Source: Phaeotremella fagi (lineage: Eukaryota; Basidiomycota; Tremellomycetes; Tremellales; Phaeotremellaceae). Taken from it: DNA of 64,000 nucleotides. The DNA lies in contig BCHU01000001.1 of assembly GCA_001599715.1 (NCBI GenBank), forward strand, positions 186,001 through 250,000. The letters run 5' to 3'. Position 1 is the stretch's first letter, and each line of letters starts with the position of its first letter. Below the pieces are notes generated by a model that saw only the letters and a list, made by a program, of their open reading frames with translations, had not been told where the DNA came from and searched no databases. Both the position numbers and the translations under genes were made by a program. This document shows positions 22,701 to 36,275 of this stretch, in pieces.

Positions 22701-23242
22701 GTGGCAAGAGGGTTTGGTTATGGTTTACAAAATACAGTTCGTTATGCATTATCATTTCTTTTGGGATTTATCATTTCTTTTGGGATTCAACCTTCTTAGC
22801 CAACTTGGTTCTCTCGATTTTCCATCGAATAGATCTCTCAGTAAAAGAGGGTTTGTAGGTGTAGTGTTTGGTTACGTGAACTCTCTGATCTCTAGCTTGT
22901 CGACATGCTGCAACGGTTGAGATACCAGGTTGAACAGGACTAGGTAGAGTTAGTTCTTGAAACAACTTACAACGACTTACATTTGTTTGTATAACTTTGA
23001 TAAAATCATCATGATGGTAGTTGATGCATATCCTCTCCCCCCATCTCTCACTCGCCTTTATACGTATGAGTATGCATATGAACAGAGGAGTGTACTTTTG
23101 ACGATCCTTTATGAATATTTGAACACCAGACACTTTAAATAACCCCGTCCAGTCAATGGAAATACGATGTTGTTTTGTTGTTACAACCATTCATTATTTT
23201 CCTTTTATACATCCATCATTGGAAACAAAACATAAAAATACA
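22701..23242. other. Intergenic region between MVD1 and NDC1
   Basis: About 540 nt holding the MVD1 terminator region and the NDC1 promoter. Small open frames on both strands have no family resemblance. A near-duplicate pair, tttcttttgggattt, occurs at about 22754-22785. Nothing else was found. Confidence 0.5.
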
Positions 23243-24918
23243 ATGTCAACTATCTCACCAGTGAACCCAGTGGTGAGAATAGATGCACAGTATAGAGTAA
23301 GTATCATACTCGTATATATCCAAATTTCAATTTCAACTAACCAATCGGTTTAGAAATTCCTGGCAAGTCGTTGGTTAGAACTTACATGGAGATCAGCAAT
23401 TTGGACATGTCTCTGTCTATTCGTATCAACAGGTTTCAAACCTCTATCACTCATTGTTGGACTACTGGTGTTTCCATTTAGTTTGTATTTGGTGTTGTGG
23501 GCAAGGAAAAGTGGAAAGAATGTTTTCTTGTCGTATTTGGTTTTTGGATTGGTGTTTTCTTCAACTTTCAGTTTGATCATTGGGAGTCTGTTTAATCCAA
23601 CAATGTAAGCTATAGTATTTTCTTCTAAATAGCTGACAGCCCTTAGTCGACACCCATGGCATCTAAATGAAACGTTCCTCTTCTTAGTGCTTGGAAACAC
23701 ATTGTTTGTGCTGCTGACAGCAAGACATGATTTTCGTGGTCTCAAACTTACTTGGCCAAATCGAAAACTTCCATTTGGTTTAGCTGTACAAGCTCAATTA
23801 CTAAAAGGGATTGACTTGACGATACCGAAACAAGGTTTAATCTGGGCAGTGGGATATACATTAGTTTATTGGTTGTTCCGTTCAAAGTTATGGAGAATAG
23901 CTCTAATCAGGTAAGCTTCGTTGTTGATCTGCCGTGACTAAGACCAGACCTTTTGTCATCAATTTCGCTAGATCCAGCATGTCATGGAGATTATTCCCGA
24001 ATCTCTTGTTACTCCAAGCTACGACTTTTATCGTTCAACTCCCCTTAGCAGGGATGATGGCTTATTTGACTCAACCTTTGAATTTCGATACCTTCAAAAG
24101 TCCTCTTTCACAGGATAGATATTTGATCACAGCTTTACAATCACAAAACGGTTATCACATCGTAAGTCGTATAGCTGGGTCAATGAGGTTGTTGTAGCTG
24201 ACTTGCAACAGAACTTCACTTTAATGGAAGTCCTAAGAATAACGAAAATCGCAGAAAGAAGACAAAAATTGTTTCAAGACGTTGGAACGATTTCCGAATT
24301 GTTCTCAGCTTTAGTCACCAGATTAGACATCAAATTCCCATCAAAGGTCATATCGACACCCAAACCAACCGTTGATTCGCGTTCGATACCGTTGAAACAA
24401 GGTGATATCTTTAAACCGATCGTGAAAAAGAAATCAGCTCTACAATCAGTTTTAGATGGTCCTGTTAAACCCAATTCTTTGGATATCAAATTACCAGATA
24501 TAAAGATCCCTTTGAAGATTGGTGGTAAAGTCTCTGATGTTAATTATCCAATTCCACCTCATCAGGTTCGATGGATCATTGATAGTAGGTTCAAATTCGC
24601 TTTAGGGAGGTGAGACTGACATGGGTGGGTTTTAGTTATAGCTACACTAGTGGTAGCTTCGATAGAAGAAGATACGTATGGTCAAATTCAACAGATGTTA
24701 CCGGATGCTTTGGAAACTATAATTAAATTAAGAAGCAATTTTGACAAGGAATCGATCATAGTGAAGAGTAGGTTGTCCAAATGTTTGCTTAGACAGTAAC
24801 TGACGCAATAACAGATATTGACCAAGGTCTAATAAGAATTACAGAGAAATTCGGTGATAACCTTCTGTCGTTTAGGTTATCAACTCAAGTGATAAAAGGT
24901 TTAGAAGAGATTCAATGA
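23243..24918 (+). CDS. NDC1: Ndc1-type transmembrane nucleoporin
   Basis: Pore-membrane protein of the nuclear envelope that anchors nuclear pore complexes and, in fungi, spindle pole bodies (Ndc1/Cut11). About 470 residues from seven exons. The N-terminal half has roughly six hydrophobic helices, for example SAIWTCLCLFVSTGF, PLSLIVGLLVFPFSLYLVLW and VGYTLVYWLF, with FLASRWLE just before the first. The C-terminal half is soluble and ends near ...EDTYGQIQQMLPDALETII, which resembles the conserved tail of the family. At this length it is shorter than budding- or fission-yeast Ndc1 (roughly 600-650). The assignment rests on topology plus weak similarity, so it is a good but not certain call. It is convergent with KOG1. 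Confidence 0.68.
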
Positions 24919-25094
24919 TTAATTGGAAATACCACGCATGCATATTTATTCCTCATCTCCATTTACCTCCTCTATTATTATCCAAGGTATTAATCAAGAC
25001 ATTCAATGTTCCAAACGGTTTTGTTCTCTAGTATACAACCAAAATGATCCGATAAAACAAAATGCAATCTCCACTATGTCACCCACTTCACCGT

Positions 25095-28000
25095 CTACCA
25101 TTCCTGTCGATTCTCTGTTGGACATCTAAAAAGCTTAACTTGACCTGAGGTATCGAATCCACCTGCTGCAATGACCATCTCGATCTATCAGGTCTCAATC
25201 AGTACAAGTGACCCACAAGTCGGATTGGCAGTATATCAGACGTACCGGATGGAAAATCAGAGACGTTGCACTGGGCATAATCGGTCGATAACCGTTAACA
25301 GGGATACCTATCGTTGACAGCGTCACTGGTTTTTCTGGATCGCTGAATCCTTTGATCACCAGTCTTTGTCTAGTTGCGTGTCCTGCTGGTGCCGATGTAC
25401 TGCAGTACGGGTGGGTTAGTTGATGTCTATGAGATAAGATAGATGATTGACTTACGTCGCAAACACTGGTGCACCAGTGTGAACTGCTAATGCCATCAAT
25501 CCCGTGGGTTGATCCAAGGTTTCATATAACGGTGAATCGGGTGCTCTGACATCCCAAATCCTGACTTCACCATTCATCCTAAAATACGATGTCAGTTAGG
25601 TCAATGTCAAAGTGATGCCGACTCACGACCCAGTAACCAATTCTCTCTGACTACCACGTTGTAGATGAACACTTTGGATCCACGTATGATGTTTCCTCCA
25701 AGTTCTCAATACAACATTCGAAGCGTCTTGGATCCGCTTATCAAACAATCTAACCACACCATCACCGAAACCACCAACGAAAACGTTACCATTAGGTTCG
25801 TCACTCGCCAGCGCAGTCAAATTCGATCCTGCTTGGGTCGCGATATCGCGTAAATGTCTTTCAACGGTTGCGTCCCATAATCTGACGACTTTCATATCGC
25901 CTCCGACTAGGAGATGACCCTTTTGCTGTTCCCATGCGGTTAGGACTCCTGAGGATTGACCGACTGGATAGGTCTCTGAGACAGCTCGGAATGTTGCGCA
26001 TAAGGAGGTTTCGTTGGGATTCTCGTAATCTCTGAATATCCTTACACTGCCTTCAGCTAGGGGAGAGTCAGTATGCGTGCGTGCTGTAGCTACTCACTTG
26101 ACGCGGTTAACATTAAAGGTAGGGCCATTTCGTTTATAAAATGAACACTGGAGATACTACTTCCAACGACGTTTTGATTACTGAATTTATTTAATTTGGA
26201 TTTAGTTTTCCAATCCCAAATACAAATATCCGATTCATCAGTTATAGCCATGACAGGATCGAAAGAATGGAAAGCGAGTTGTAGAGGAGTTGAATCGTTG
26301 TAAAGAGTACCAGCATCTTTGTTCCAAGCATTGGTAGCTACTGACGTCAGAGGTATCTCAGATAGAGATGAGTATACTTACCAGCATACATCTCATTTGC
26401 TCTACCGTTTTCGACTGAGATCTCGGCTCGTCTATTCCTCCATTTCTGCATGTTATAGATACGACTTCCAGGTTCGTCCGCATCGGGATTCTGAAAGTGG
26501 TCAGCACTACAACTCCCCCCAACTCACCTTCATCTGAGGTTCTTTGAAATACTCCACGGCCCAATCGAAGAAACCGGATTTCAGAGGTAAAACATCATCT
26601 TTAACTTCTTTCGCGACCATCCCCAAACCTAAATCTGTGGGTCTAGCCAAACCGTTATTCCCAAATTTGCCATCAGTATCACCACCAGCTACAGAACCTT
26701 TCGATCGTCTAATTCGTAATCTCTCCATATCTTCTTCCACCAGAGCTTCCAATACTGAAACAGCCTGTACGGGTTCTAACGAACCGATATAAGATAGTCC
26801 CATAACCCTTTGATGACCTGAATCTGGATATGGTGATTTATATTGCGCGAGCGATGATACGGTCTGATCGTCGACTTGGACTTTTTGAGGTTTGGTGATT
26901 TCAGGCTCTGACGGGAGGAAACCTGTCATTGAGGCTAATGATTTTATCACTCCTGCAACTGAACTTGAACGTTTGATCGTTGACGTTATTGATAGTTCTG
27001 TATCTGATCTCTTCAATTGAGGTGGAGGAGTGGATTTCGGTTTGATAGCGCTGCGAATAGCGGAGCCTTTGACTCTGAGGAATGCTGAATCCAGTAGTAG
27101 AGCTGTAACATAGTCCACAACTGTTGATGCCATGACTGAAACTTCCGTATGTGGATCCACAGAAAGGTCGAGTAGAGCTTCGAACAGAACCTTGAAACTA
27201 CTGAGGAGAGTCAGATCGTTTGGATTCCTACCCATGTTCGCCCAGCTGTCTAAGCAATCGGTGACAAGATCATTTGAACCACCCGCTTCTTGTTCGTAAT
27301 AAACCCAAGCGGCAGCTACCATCCAACCCCTCCATTCTCTGACCACACAACTGAGAACGACCACAAGTTCCTTCCTGACCATAGGGGAAGCATCCTCCTT
27401 GACGTGCATCAGACTACTGAAAGCTAATCCAGCTTCCAATTGCAGTTGTTCATCCTCTGTTATACTCAATATCGCACCTGTTCCACCACCTTTAGTTGAT
27501 GACTCAGGACCAGCAGAAGCTCCCAGTAAAGTTCCAAAGGCATATAAAGCAGCCGCTCTGACTTCAACAGCAGTTGATTGTAGAGCGGCTACAATAAGTT
27601 CCTGTCTTCTATCCCTTGTGGACAGAGCCTTGACTTCATCGTTATCAGCCCACATTTGTGCTATACACAAAAGTGACCATGTTCGCAACAACCAATCGTC
27701 CTCCTGTAATCTTGACAGACAACTATCGAAAACTCCATCGACAAGACAAGCGTTCTGACCAGCTTTGAAGCCCCTACAGAACATGCTTAGAATGAAAGCG
27801 CACATGGCCCGATGTTCGTTGGCGTTTGGGATGACTAATGGTTGACCGTTCAGAGGATATGGAGCGAGGATTTGACCGAAGTATCGATACCCAGCTTCCT
27901 TTAATAAATCCATTTGACAAGATTTGTCAACCGCCAGTATCCTTGCCCAAATGAAGATCAACACAGGTTTCAACTCTGTTGCCGGCGATTGTAGCAATTT

Positions 28001-29747
28001 CTGAACATAGGGGAAAATACCAATTGCCAGAGCGAGATGAACAGCCCAAGGACCTAGATCAACGAATTGCGACAGTAGGATCAAAGCACGCAGTCGATGT
28101 GCTTGAGACAACAGCACCTGTAGCACAATAGGTAGCTGCTCCGGTGGTTGACGGGAATTAGGGTTACTAGGTCGATGGCTGAGCCAAACTTCGAAGGCTT
28201 GTAAATGTTGAGCGAAGAAATCTGAGGGTGCGTAAGGGATCGTTGGATCTTCCAGAAGACCAGGTAGTTGAGCTAAACAAGCGTCTACAGCTAAATCCCA
28301 CGAATTCCATAATGGATGATTGTACGTCGATGGAAGTTCTGGATGTGATACTGGTGTACAATGATAGGTCGTCATTATTCGATTCGCCAATAGGAAATTC
28401 CTGAATAACGCGGCTACCATCAAGTCCTGTCTGAACAATCTACTGAAAGTGTCACGAGGGAACGATAACCATGCGATCGTATCTGTGACAGCTGTAAAGA
28501 TCCAGTTCAATTCTCCCAAAGGTGTACGTCGGTCTTTGAGATCACCTGGTATACGCATCACCATCTCAACCGTAATTTTCGATCTTGGATCTGAACCTTC
28601 ATTCCTTCTCAGCGGATCTTGAAGCACGAAATATCGTAAAGCGATTTCTATGGGTGAAGTCAAACAACAGGTGAAAAGATCTGCTGGTAGTTCTGGTGAC
28701 ATTGGTAGAACTTGTGTTGAAGTGCATGCAGCTAGATGGATGGAATCCATAAAAGGTGGTAAGTCGTGTGAAGCGTCGTCCCTTCTTTGAGCGCATTTGT
28801 TGAAATTGGTAATGATGTTTCCAGCTCCCGAACATTCCCATACGTAGATACAAGGACTTGATAACCATTCCTGAAGATCGAAAAGACTGACAGGGATGTA
28901 TTGGGTGTAGTCTGGGGTTAGTTTGGCTAATGTTTCAACTTACTTTTGTTGAATACCCATATTTCACCTCCGGCTGTGGGTTTAGGTACACCATGACCGT
29001 TATAATGGAATAACACTCGTTCACTGCCAGCACTTTTCCTTAACCCCACACAAGTTTTCTTAGTCTCTTCGATGGAAGGGTCGAGACTCTGGACATCAGC
29101 GCTGAATTTCATCGATAACGTACGACTTTGAATCTGACTTTTGGATTTAACGTTTCATATTGTTGTTGACCATCTGATTGAGTTAGATTTGTCTACACTT
29201 CGACTTACTTCTCCCTATCGCTTCGATAGCTTTATTCGACGGTAATTGAGTAGGATCAATCCAACATTCCATCTTTGCACATGGCACCGTTTTCACGATA
29301 TCAGGCGGATCAACACCTATATTCAGACAAAAGAATGTCGCACCATAAGTTGTTTTGGTACGAGATTGGAGTCTCCATGGTTTAGCTAAAATAGTCGTTA
29401 GTAGGATCATCACCTGTAGAGGATAACATACGAGGTTCCTCTTCTTGTATTGGTTTCACTGCTCTATGTCTCTTCGAAGAATAATATTGTAAACCTGACG
29501 CTTGAGTGTGTTCGTCTTCTTCCTCCTCGAAACCTGATTGATCGTAGTTGTCTATTAAAGATGGATAAACGGGCTGAGAAGTTGAAGCTGCATCTCGAGC
29601 GTAGGGTAGAGATGGAACTGAGTTCTGCATTGGATGTTGGAAGGGGGGTGTTGTTGGGAGATGAAGATGTAAGACTGATGATAGAATTGAGTCTTCTGAG
29701 CAGCTAGGTGATCTTTTAAATTGCCACGTGGTCACCTTCCCCCGCAT
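25095..29747 (-). CDS. KOG1: Raptor (Kog1/Mip1), scaffold subunit of TORC1
   Basis: Substrate-recruiting subunit of TOR complex 1, acting at vacuolar or lysosomal membranes in nutrient signalling. The protein, roughly 1,350-1,400 residues in many exons, has the caspase-like RNC domain: [16 protein letters not shown], the His-containing [11 protein letters not shown] and the Cys-containing [16 protein letters not shown] region follows, including LPALFT-like [20 protein letters not shown] and [20 protein letters not shown]. The WD40 propeller ends ...[18 protein letters not shown] at 25095-25097, a typical Raptor end. The start could be ATG 29747 or the later ATG 29630; both are in frame. It is head-to-head with CSN2 with about 75 nt between starts. 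Confidence 0.95.
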
Positions 29748-29822
29748 TAACCTCAAATTCAACTATCATTTGCATTTCAACAATCCGACATTATCCAACA
29801 ACACCAATAATCAACTTATACC
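29748..29822. promoter_or_regulatory. Compact bidirectional promoter between KOG1 and CSN2
   Basis: Only about 75 nt separate the KOG1 start (if 29747 is used) from the CSN2 start, so both promoters and leaders share this interval or overlap the coding sequence. If KOG1 starts at 29630 the gap is about 190 nt. No TATA box is evident. Confidence 0.55.
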
Positions 29823-31750
29823 ATGTCAGACGATGAATTCATGATGGAGGTGAGTAGACGGAATCAACGGAACTGACCAAAGCAGGATGCAGCGGATGAA
29901 GAGGTAGGATACACTCTCCAGCGCACAGTTAACAACCACAGGAATATGATTTCGATTACGACGATGACGATGATGACGGAGGTGAAATGGCAGACGAAAC
30001 TGCTGATGTTGAGAATCAATATTACAAGGCAAAAGGTGAGATCTGTTTCAATAGCTTCAACTGACGTTTAGCACTCAAAGAAGATGATGCTGGAGCTGCG
30101 TTGAAAGCTTTCAGAACTATCGTTGATGATCAACCTGAGAAAGGGGAATGGTGTGTGTAGAGTGTCATGAAGACCTAACGTCTCCAGGGGATTCAAAGCA
30201 CTTAAGCAAATGACTAAGATGAATTATCTATTCCTGCATAAACCAGAAAAAGCTTTGGAGACTTATAGAGAACTGTTGACGTATACAAAGGTAGGTTTTG
30301 GGAGGTGTCTTCGTGATTGACAAGGTAGTCCGACGTAACCAGGAACTATGGTGAGAAATCGATAAACAACATTCTAGATTATGTTGGTGGGGAAGGGAAA
30401 GTGAGTCAATCTGACCATCACATTTCTGACAATTAGCATGCGACATTGGCTCCAAACGTTCCACTCGACACTTTGGAAGCTTTCTACGCTGCTACTAAAA
30501 TTGCCTGTGATGAAGCTAAGAACGAAAGACTTTCGACGAAATCCAATCTGAAATTGGCGAAACTTTGGTTGGACAGGAAAGAATACACTCGGTTGACACC
30601 TGTAAGTGGATGGCATGTCTGGTGCTGATGCCTTAGATCCTCAAATCCTTACACGCATCTGTTGGTCCTTCGAGTGGATCAGAGGATCAAACCAAGGGAT
30701 CACTATGTAGGTCCATAATTCGAGCCCTACTGATTGTAGTGCTTGAACTTTACGCGATTGAGATTCAAATGTACAGTGATCAGAAAGAGACGAGAAAATT
30801 AAAGGTAGATTCCTATGAAGGTCTCACTGACAACAATAGGAAATCTATCTCGCTGCTGTTGCTGTCAAGAACGCCATTCCTCATCCGCGAATCATGGGAG
30901 TCATCCGGGAGTGTGGTGGAAAGATGTGGATGATGGAAAGTAGGTCAACAACTACGGCGTATCACTGATAAGTAGAATCATGGGATCAAGCTTCGACAGA
31001 TCTGTTCGAATCATTCAGACAATACGACGAATCCGGTTCACCGAGAAGGATCCAAGTTCTGAAATACCTCGTTTTGACTTATATGCTTATGGGGAGTGAA
31101 ATCAATCCTTTCGATTCACAGGAGACCAAACCGTTAGTTAAATTTTCCCAAATGGAAACTGATATTGTAGATACAAAAATGATCCTGAGATAACAGCTAT
31201 GACCGGTTTGGTCTCAGCTTATCAAATGCGTAATGTTCAAGAAGCCGAAAGGATCCTTAGAGGTAGGTCAAACCTTGTACGACTTGTCTGATATTCAGTG
31301 AACCGGGCAACTATCACGAACGATCCCTTTATTCGATATTTCATAGACGACCTTCTTCGATCATTACGAACACAATATATCATTGATCTGATCAAACCAT
31401 ATACCCGAATGGAGCTAGACTCTTTGGCCAAGGTAGGTGAAGTTGATGAACAAAGACTGATCAACAGTCACTGAACGTCACACGACCAGAGACAGAAAGC
31501 TTGGTTGTATCATTGATATTAGATGGTAAAATCAAAGGCAAAATAGATCAAGTTCAAGGTATACTGGTCTTGGAGAGATTGTGAGTGAGAGTAGCGTACT
31601 TGACTGACTTTTAGCAACACACTTTCTGCCAAACGATATCAAGGTTTAAGTGGTATGGCAGAGGAATTACAGAGTTTGAGTCATAAAATCGTTGCTGAGA
31701 AGATGGTTCGTGGAGAAGCTAGAACTTGGAGTGGGATGAGTTTTGCTTAG
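29823..31750 (+). CDS. CSN2: COP9 signalosome complex subunit 2
   Basis: PCI-domain subunit of the COP9 signalosome, which removes Nedd8 from cullins. Around 13 small exons join into about 460 residues. The protein opens with an acidic segment ([12 protein letters not shown]), then [26 protein letters not shown] and [14 protein letters not shown], both characteristic of CSN2/Rpn6. TPR-like helices follow, and the PCI domain toward the C-terminus ([34 protein letters not shown]) ends near WSGMSFA. The cullin-dependent F-box system this complex controls may be relevant to the F-box-like orphans elsewhere in the window, but no functional link is shown. Confidence 0.94.
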
Positions 31751-31955
31751 ATGAGAGTGGAACAAATATCGTAGTTGTAAATTGTAGCATAATGTAGATA
31801 GATAATAAAGGTGGAGGTTGTTCGCGTTGAAGCATTTCTTAGACGTTTCATTTACCATCATCATTCCTATATACCTCTTTCCAGCCACGTCTCTTGTCAA
31901 CCATCTTCATAATTCACTCTACATTCACCCTTCTACCTCTCACTAACACAATGCG

Positions 31956-34900
31956 ATGTCGGCCCTCGCTATCTCAAACTATCAATTGGGTGATCTACTC
32001 GGTAGAGGAGCTTCAGGTTCAGTCTATCGAGCACTCAATTTTTTAACAGGTGAAACCGTAGCCATCAAATCAATCTCACTCCTCTCTTTACCTCAATCAT
32101 CACTACCAGATATAATGTCAGAGATCGACTTACTCAAGAATCTCAACCACCCAAATATAGTCAAATACAAAGGTTTCGCTCGTGACAAGGAAAACTTGTT
32201 TATCGTACTTGAATACTGTGAAAACGGTTCATTACAAAGTATCCTCAAAAGATTTGGGAAATTCCCAGAAAATTTGGTTGCGGTGTATGTATCACAAGTT
32301 TTGGAAGGTTTGATATATTTACATGAACAAGGTGTTATACATCGTGATATCAAAGGTGCAAATATCTTGACCAACAAAGATGGTTCAGTCAAATTAGCTG
32401 ATTTCGGTGTTTCTTCAAGATCAACTAGTAAAGTCGAGAAGGATGATAACGAAGTTGTTGGTTCGCCTTATTGGATGGCTCCTGAGGTAATAGAACAAAG
32501 TGGTGCTAGTACAGCTAGTGATATCTGGTCAGTCGGTTGTGTAGTAGTTGAATTATTGGAGGGTAAACCTCCCTATGGAGAACTAGCTCCCATGCAGGCG
32601 TTATGGAGAATCGTTCAAGATGACAACATGAAGATACCAGATGGTTCAAGTCCAGTACGTCTCCATCAACGTCCCCAGCTGATCATACCAGATCGTCAAA
32701 GATTTCTTATATCATTGTTTCCAAAAAGATCCAAATCTACGCATCTCAGCTGAAAAACTTTTAAGACATCCGTGGATGTTGTCAGCTCGTAAAAATGAAT
32801 CTCCAGTCCCGAAAGAGACAGTTAGAACAGTTTCGACGGGTAGTGTCAGACCTAAAAATCCGATGATGGAATATGACGAAGCTGTTCAGAGGGTTCAAGA
32901 ATGGAATCAAGCTCTTAACGGTGAGTGTTTGTTGATACCTCATCTGACTGTTAGCTTCCCCACCGAAAGCACTTGGTACAATGAGAAGGATATCTCAAGC
33001 TCGTCCTCGAAAATCTTCTATCCCTATACCGCCTCCTCGAAGATTGGAGACCGGGTTCCCACCAGTTATACCGCCTTGGCCATCTGGATCAGGATCGGGT
33101 CTCGGAATACAACCAAAGACTCAGGAGAAGAAAACTGTGGTACCCAAAAACGATTCAGATACTTGGGACGACGATTTCGCCTCTGATATTACTTTTGCTA
33201 ATCTACGTGAGTGGTTCTGTGATGAAGCAGTTTACTGATCGACGTAGATCGTAAAGAAGAATCAGGGGGTTCGGAGGATTCAAATCAAAAGACATTAAAA
33301 CCTTTGAAATCAGCTCTAAAACCAAAAGTTGACGATTACTCTGTCGAATTCGGCGATGTTGAAGTCAGTCTTAAAGAGAAAATGGCAAATCTTAAAGTAA
33401 GACTACGATCCGCGACATTACTGACAGTAAAGCTACAGAGTAAAGGTCGTCGTCGACTCATTCATCCCGATGATATCAAACGAGTTGCAAGTTTTGCCCC
33501 GCCTCCTGCAGTTGCACCTGCCCCCGTTAGAACCAAGTCCGAACCGAAAGCCATAATAGTGACAGAATCTAATATCAAACCCAACCCTCCTAAACCGATC
33601 ATCACTAAACCCTCATCCTCACCCAATTCACGTCAAAACAGTGTCCGAAAAACTGATTCACCGTTGTTAGAGAAATACACAGAGAATGATACGGACGACT
33701 ACGACGATATGTTTGGTGAAACTGACCATCAAATGCAATCAAGCCATTCCAACATCAAAGAAAACACCAACGGGTCATTGAAATTAGCTAAACGAGCTAA
33801 CAAATCTTGGTCAGAAGATAGTGATTTTGAAAACGATCCATTTGCAGAGATTGACGACGATTTTGAAAAGGACGATATCGAAGTTAATCTCATTCGGGAT
33901 AAACGTGCAACGTTGTTCGCTAGTTTGAACAAACTTGTCGAAGGTCTCGAACCTGGTAATGCGGATTTGAAGGGGGTTTGTGTTGAATTGGTGGGTTTGA
34001 TTCTGGATGTTTCTGACCATTTTGTAGTTGACGATTTTGGAGGGTACCCCGGAATTCGGTTTGGAGGATCATTTCGTCGCTGCTCATGGGATGTTGGCGT
34101 GGGTACGGATTTAATACTGAGCTGATTGAGTCTAGAGTACTTGATGTCCTTGAATCCAGAATCAGTCGAGATGTAGCTGTGCGTTTACTGAGGATAGTTA
34201 ATACCGTAAGTTGGACCCAAGAACATCTCTTACTCTAGATCGTTTCATCGGATCTTGGATTGTTAGAATCTTTCTGTCTTATTGGTGGAATTCCTGTTAT
34301 CATCGTATGTCTTCAAGATATATAGTGAACCTGACAATTTAGCCGTTTACATCCAAAAAACATTCATCTGAAACTCGATTGGAAGCTTCAACTTTTATCC
34401 AGTATCTTACAAGATCTCCTTTGACTTTGCAAATGTTTATTTCGTACGTATGAAGTTGCTTCGAATTTCTGACGGGTCAGATGTCGTGGATTGAGAATCT
34501 TGGTTGAACTTCTTGATGAAGATTATGCCGTCAACAAGACTTTGATTTTATCGTCGTTAGAAGGTATCGGATGTGTTTTTGATCTTCAGGTAAGCTTCTC
34601 CTTCAAATGACCCACTGAGCCTATTAGTCACCTACACCTCGTAACGATTTCTGTCGAATGTTTGTTCGTGAAGGGATCCTTGATCCGCTGTCAACTGCAC
34701 TATTGTCCATCTTATCGGACCAACCAGAAGAAATTGTTAATAGGGGAATGAACGTCCTTCTTCTTTTCTGTCAGGTTGCCCAGGCAGATGGGAAAGTACG
34801 AGATGCGTTTGCGACTCGAACTATCATGATGCGTAGGTCAAGTTGTAAACGTTTATTGACTCTTTCCAGGTGTTTTGAAAATGTGTGAAACGCTACCTAG

Positions 34901-36162
34901 GAAATTATTGGTCATCGCTATCAAAGCTATTAAACATTTATCGACTAGTCCACAATTGATTGAGGTTCTGCAGAACTCCAATGCCATGGAGGCTTTGGTG
35001 CTCTTATTGGGAAAATATATTAAAGGGTCACATAGTAACGTGAGTCACTACTCACTGCAACCGTACTAACGTCAATAGGAAATCTGTTCACACATCTTTC
35101 AAACAATCTACAGCATGTGTAGATTAAGTAAAGCCAGACAAGAAGAGGCAGCAACTTCTGGAATCATACCTCTACTGAAAAAAGTCATCAACAACAAATC
35201 ACCACTTAAACAATTCGCTCTACCCATTTTATGTGATTTGGCGAATGCCGGTAAAATATCTCGACGATTGTTATGGCAGAACGATGGGATGAGATGTAAG
35301 TCGGATACCCATGTTCATACTGACGAGGGACAGTGTATTTAGATCTGATGGAAGATCCTTATTGGCGTGTTAGTGCTGTTGAAGCTGTTCTGGCTTGGTG
35401 AGTGGTGATTTGGGCAGTACTGACTTGGTGACCAGGATGCAAGATGAGACTGCGCGCGTTGAAGATGTGCTACTTGAAAAAGAAGCTTCGGAAAGTCTGA
35501 TCAAATGCTTCGTTCAAGCTTCATCGATCTCCTTCGAAGGTATCTTAGATCCGTAAGTTGTGTTGACTCGGATTACACTGGAAAGTTCCGCTAACAATCT
35601 ATAGATATCTAAAACTACTGAGATTATCAATAAGCCTAACAAACTCCCTAACTTCCTCCAAACTATTCCAAAAATTATCCGAAGCCCTAGAAAAACAGAC
35701 TAAAGCTATCACCAAACTTAATTTATTGAGGATAACAAAAATTCTATGTGAAGATAACGGTAACAACTTGATTACACGAAGTTTAGTTGAGAAATTTGGG
35801 TTGAGAGGGGTAGTTGGACGACTTGTTAGTCAAGATGACGCGGTTTTGGTTAGGGAATTGGCTAAAGAGGTTTATGGGGTTTTGGTGTTTGATGAGGGTA
35901 ATTCGGGTGAGGATAGATTGGTGGGTGAAGGTTATGGGAATAAGGGAGGGGATAGGATGACTATGAGACGGGTTTCTGCTTTGGATTCTGATTCATATCA
36001 AAGTCAGAATCAGAGTCAGAGTTCGAAGGTGTCAAGAAGTCTTCGGTAGGTTTTTACTTCTGATCCGTACTGCCAGTTGCTGATGGAGTTAGGGATGTAC
36101 AATGGACAAATAGCACGAATACCAGTACCACATCACGCTCGAAACATTTGAGACCTCCATAA
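31956..36162 (+). CDS. CDC7: Septation-initiation kinase of the Cdc7/Cdc15/MAP3K-epsilon family
   Basis: STE-group kinase homologous to S. pombe Cdc7 and S. cerevisiae Cdc15, which act in the septation/mitotic-exit network. The N-terminal catalytic domain is complete: [35 protein letters not shown] and [11 protein letters not shown] polar linker follows, then a C-terminal half of ARM-like helices (for example [20 protein letters not shown] and [19 protein letters not shown]), the layout of this family. Many introns interrupt it. The frame could stop at 36049 (...SRSLR), but a good donor there and an AG at 36091-36092 allow a last short exon ending at 36162, which I prefer with modest confidence. 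The symbol follows fission yeast, not the unrelated DDK kinase of the same name. Confidence 0.87.
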
Positions 36163-36275
36163 AAAGATTAATGAAATAACGATGACAACGAATTTTAAAC
36201 CGTCATGTTGTACGAAATAACGACTAGACCATGCATTGATTGTATTATGTAAATTGTATGCTATGCAAAAACAGA

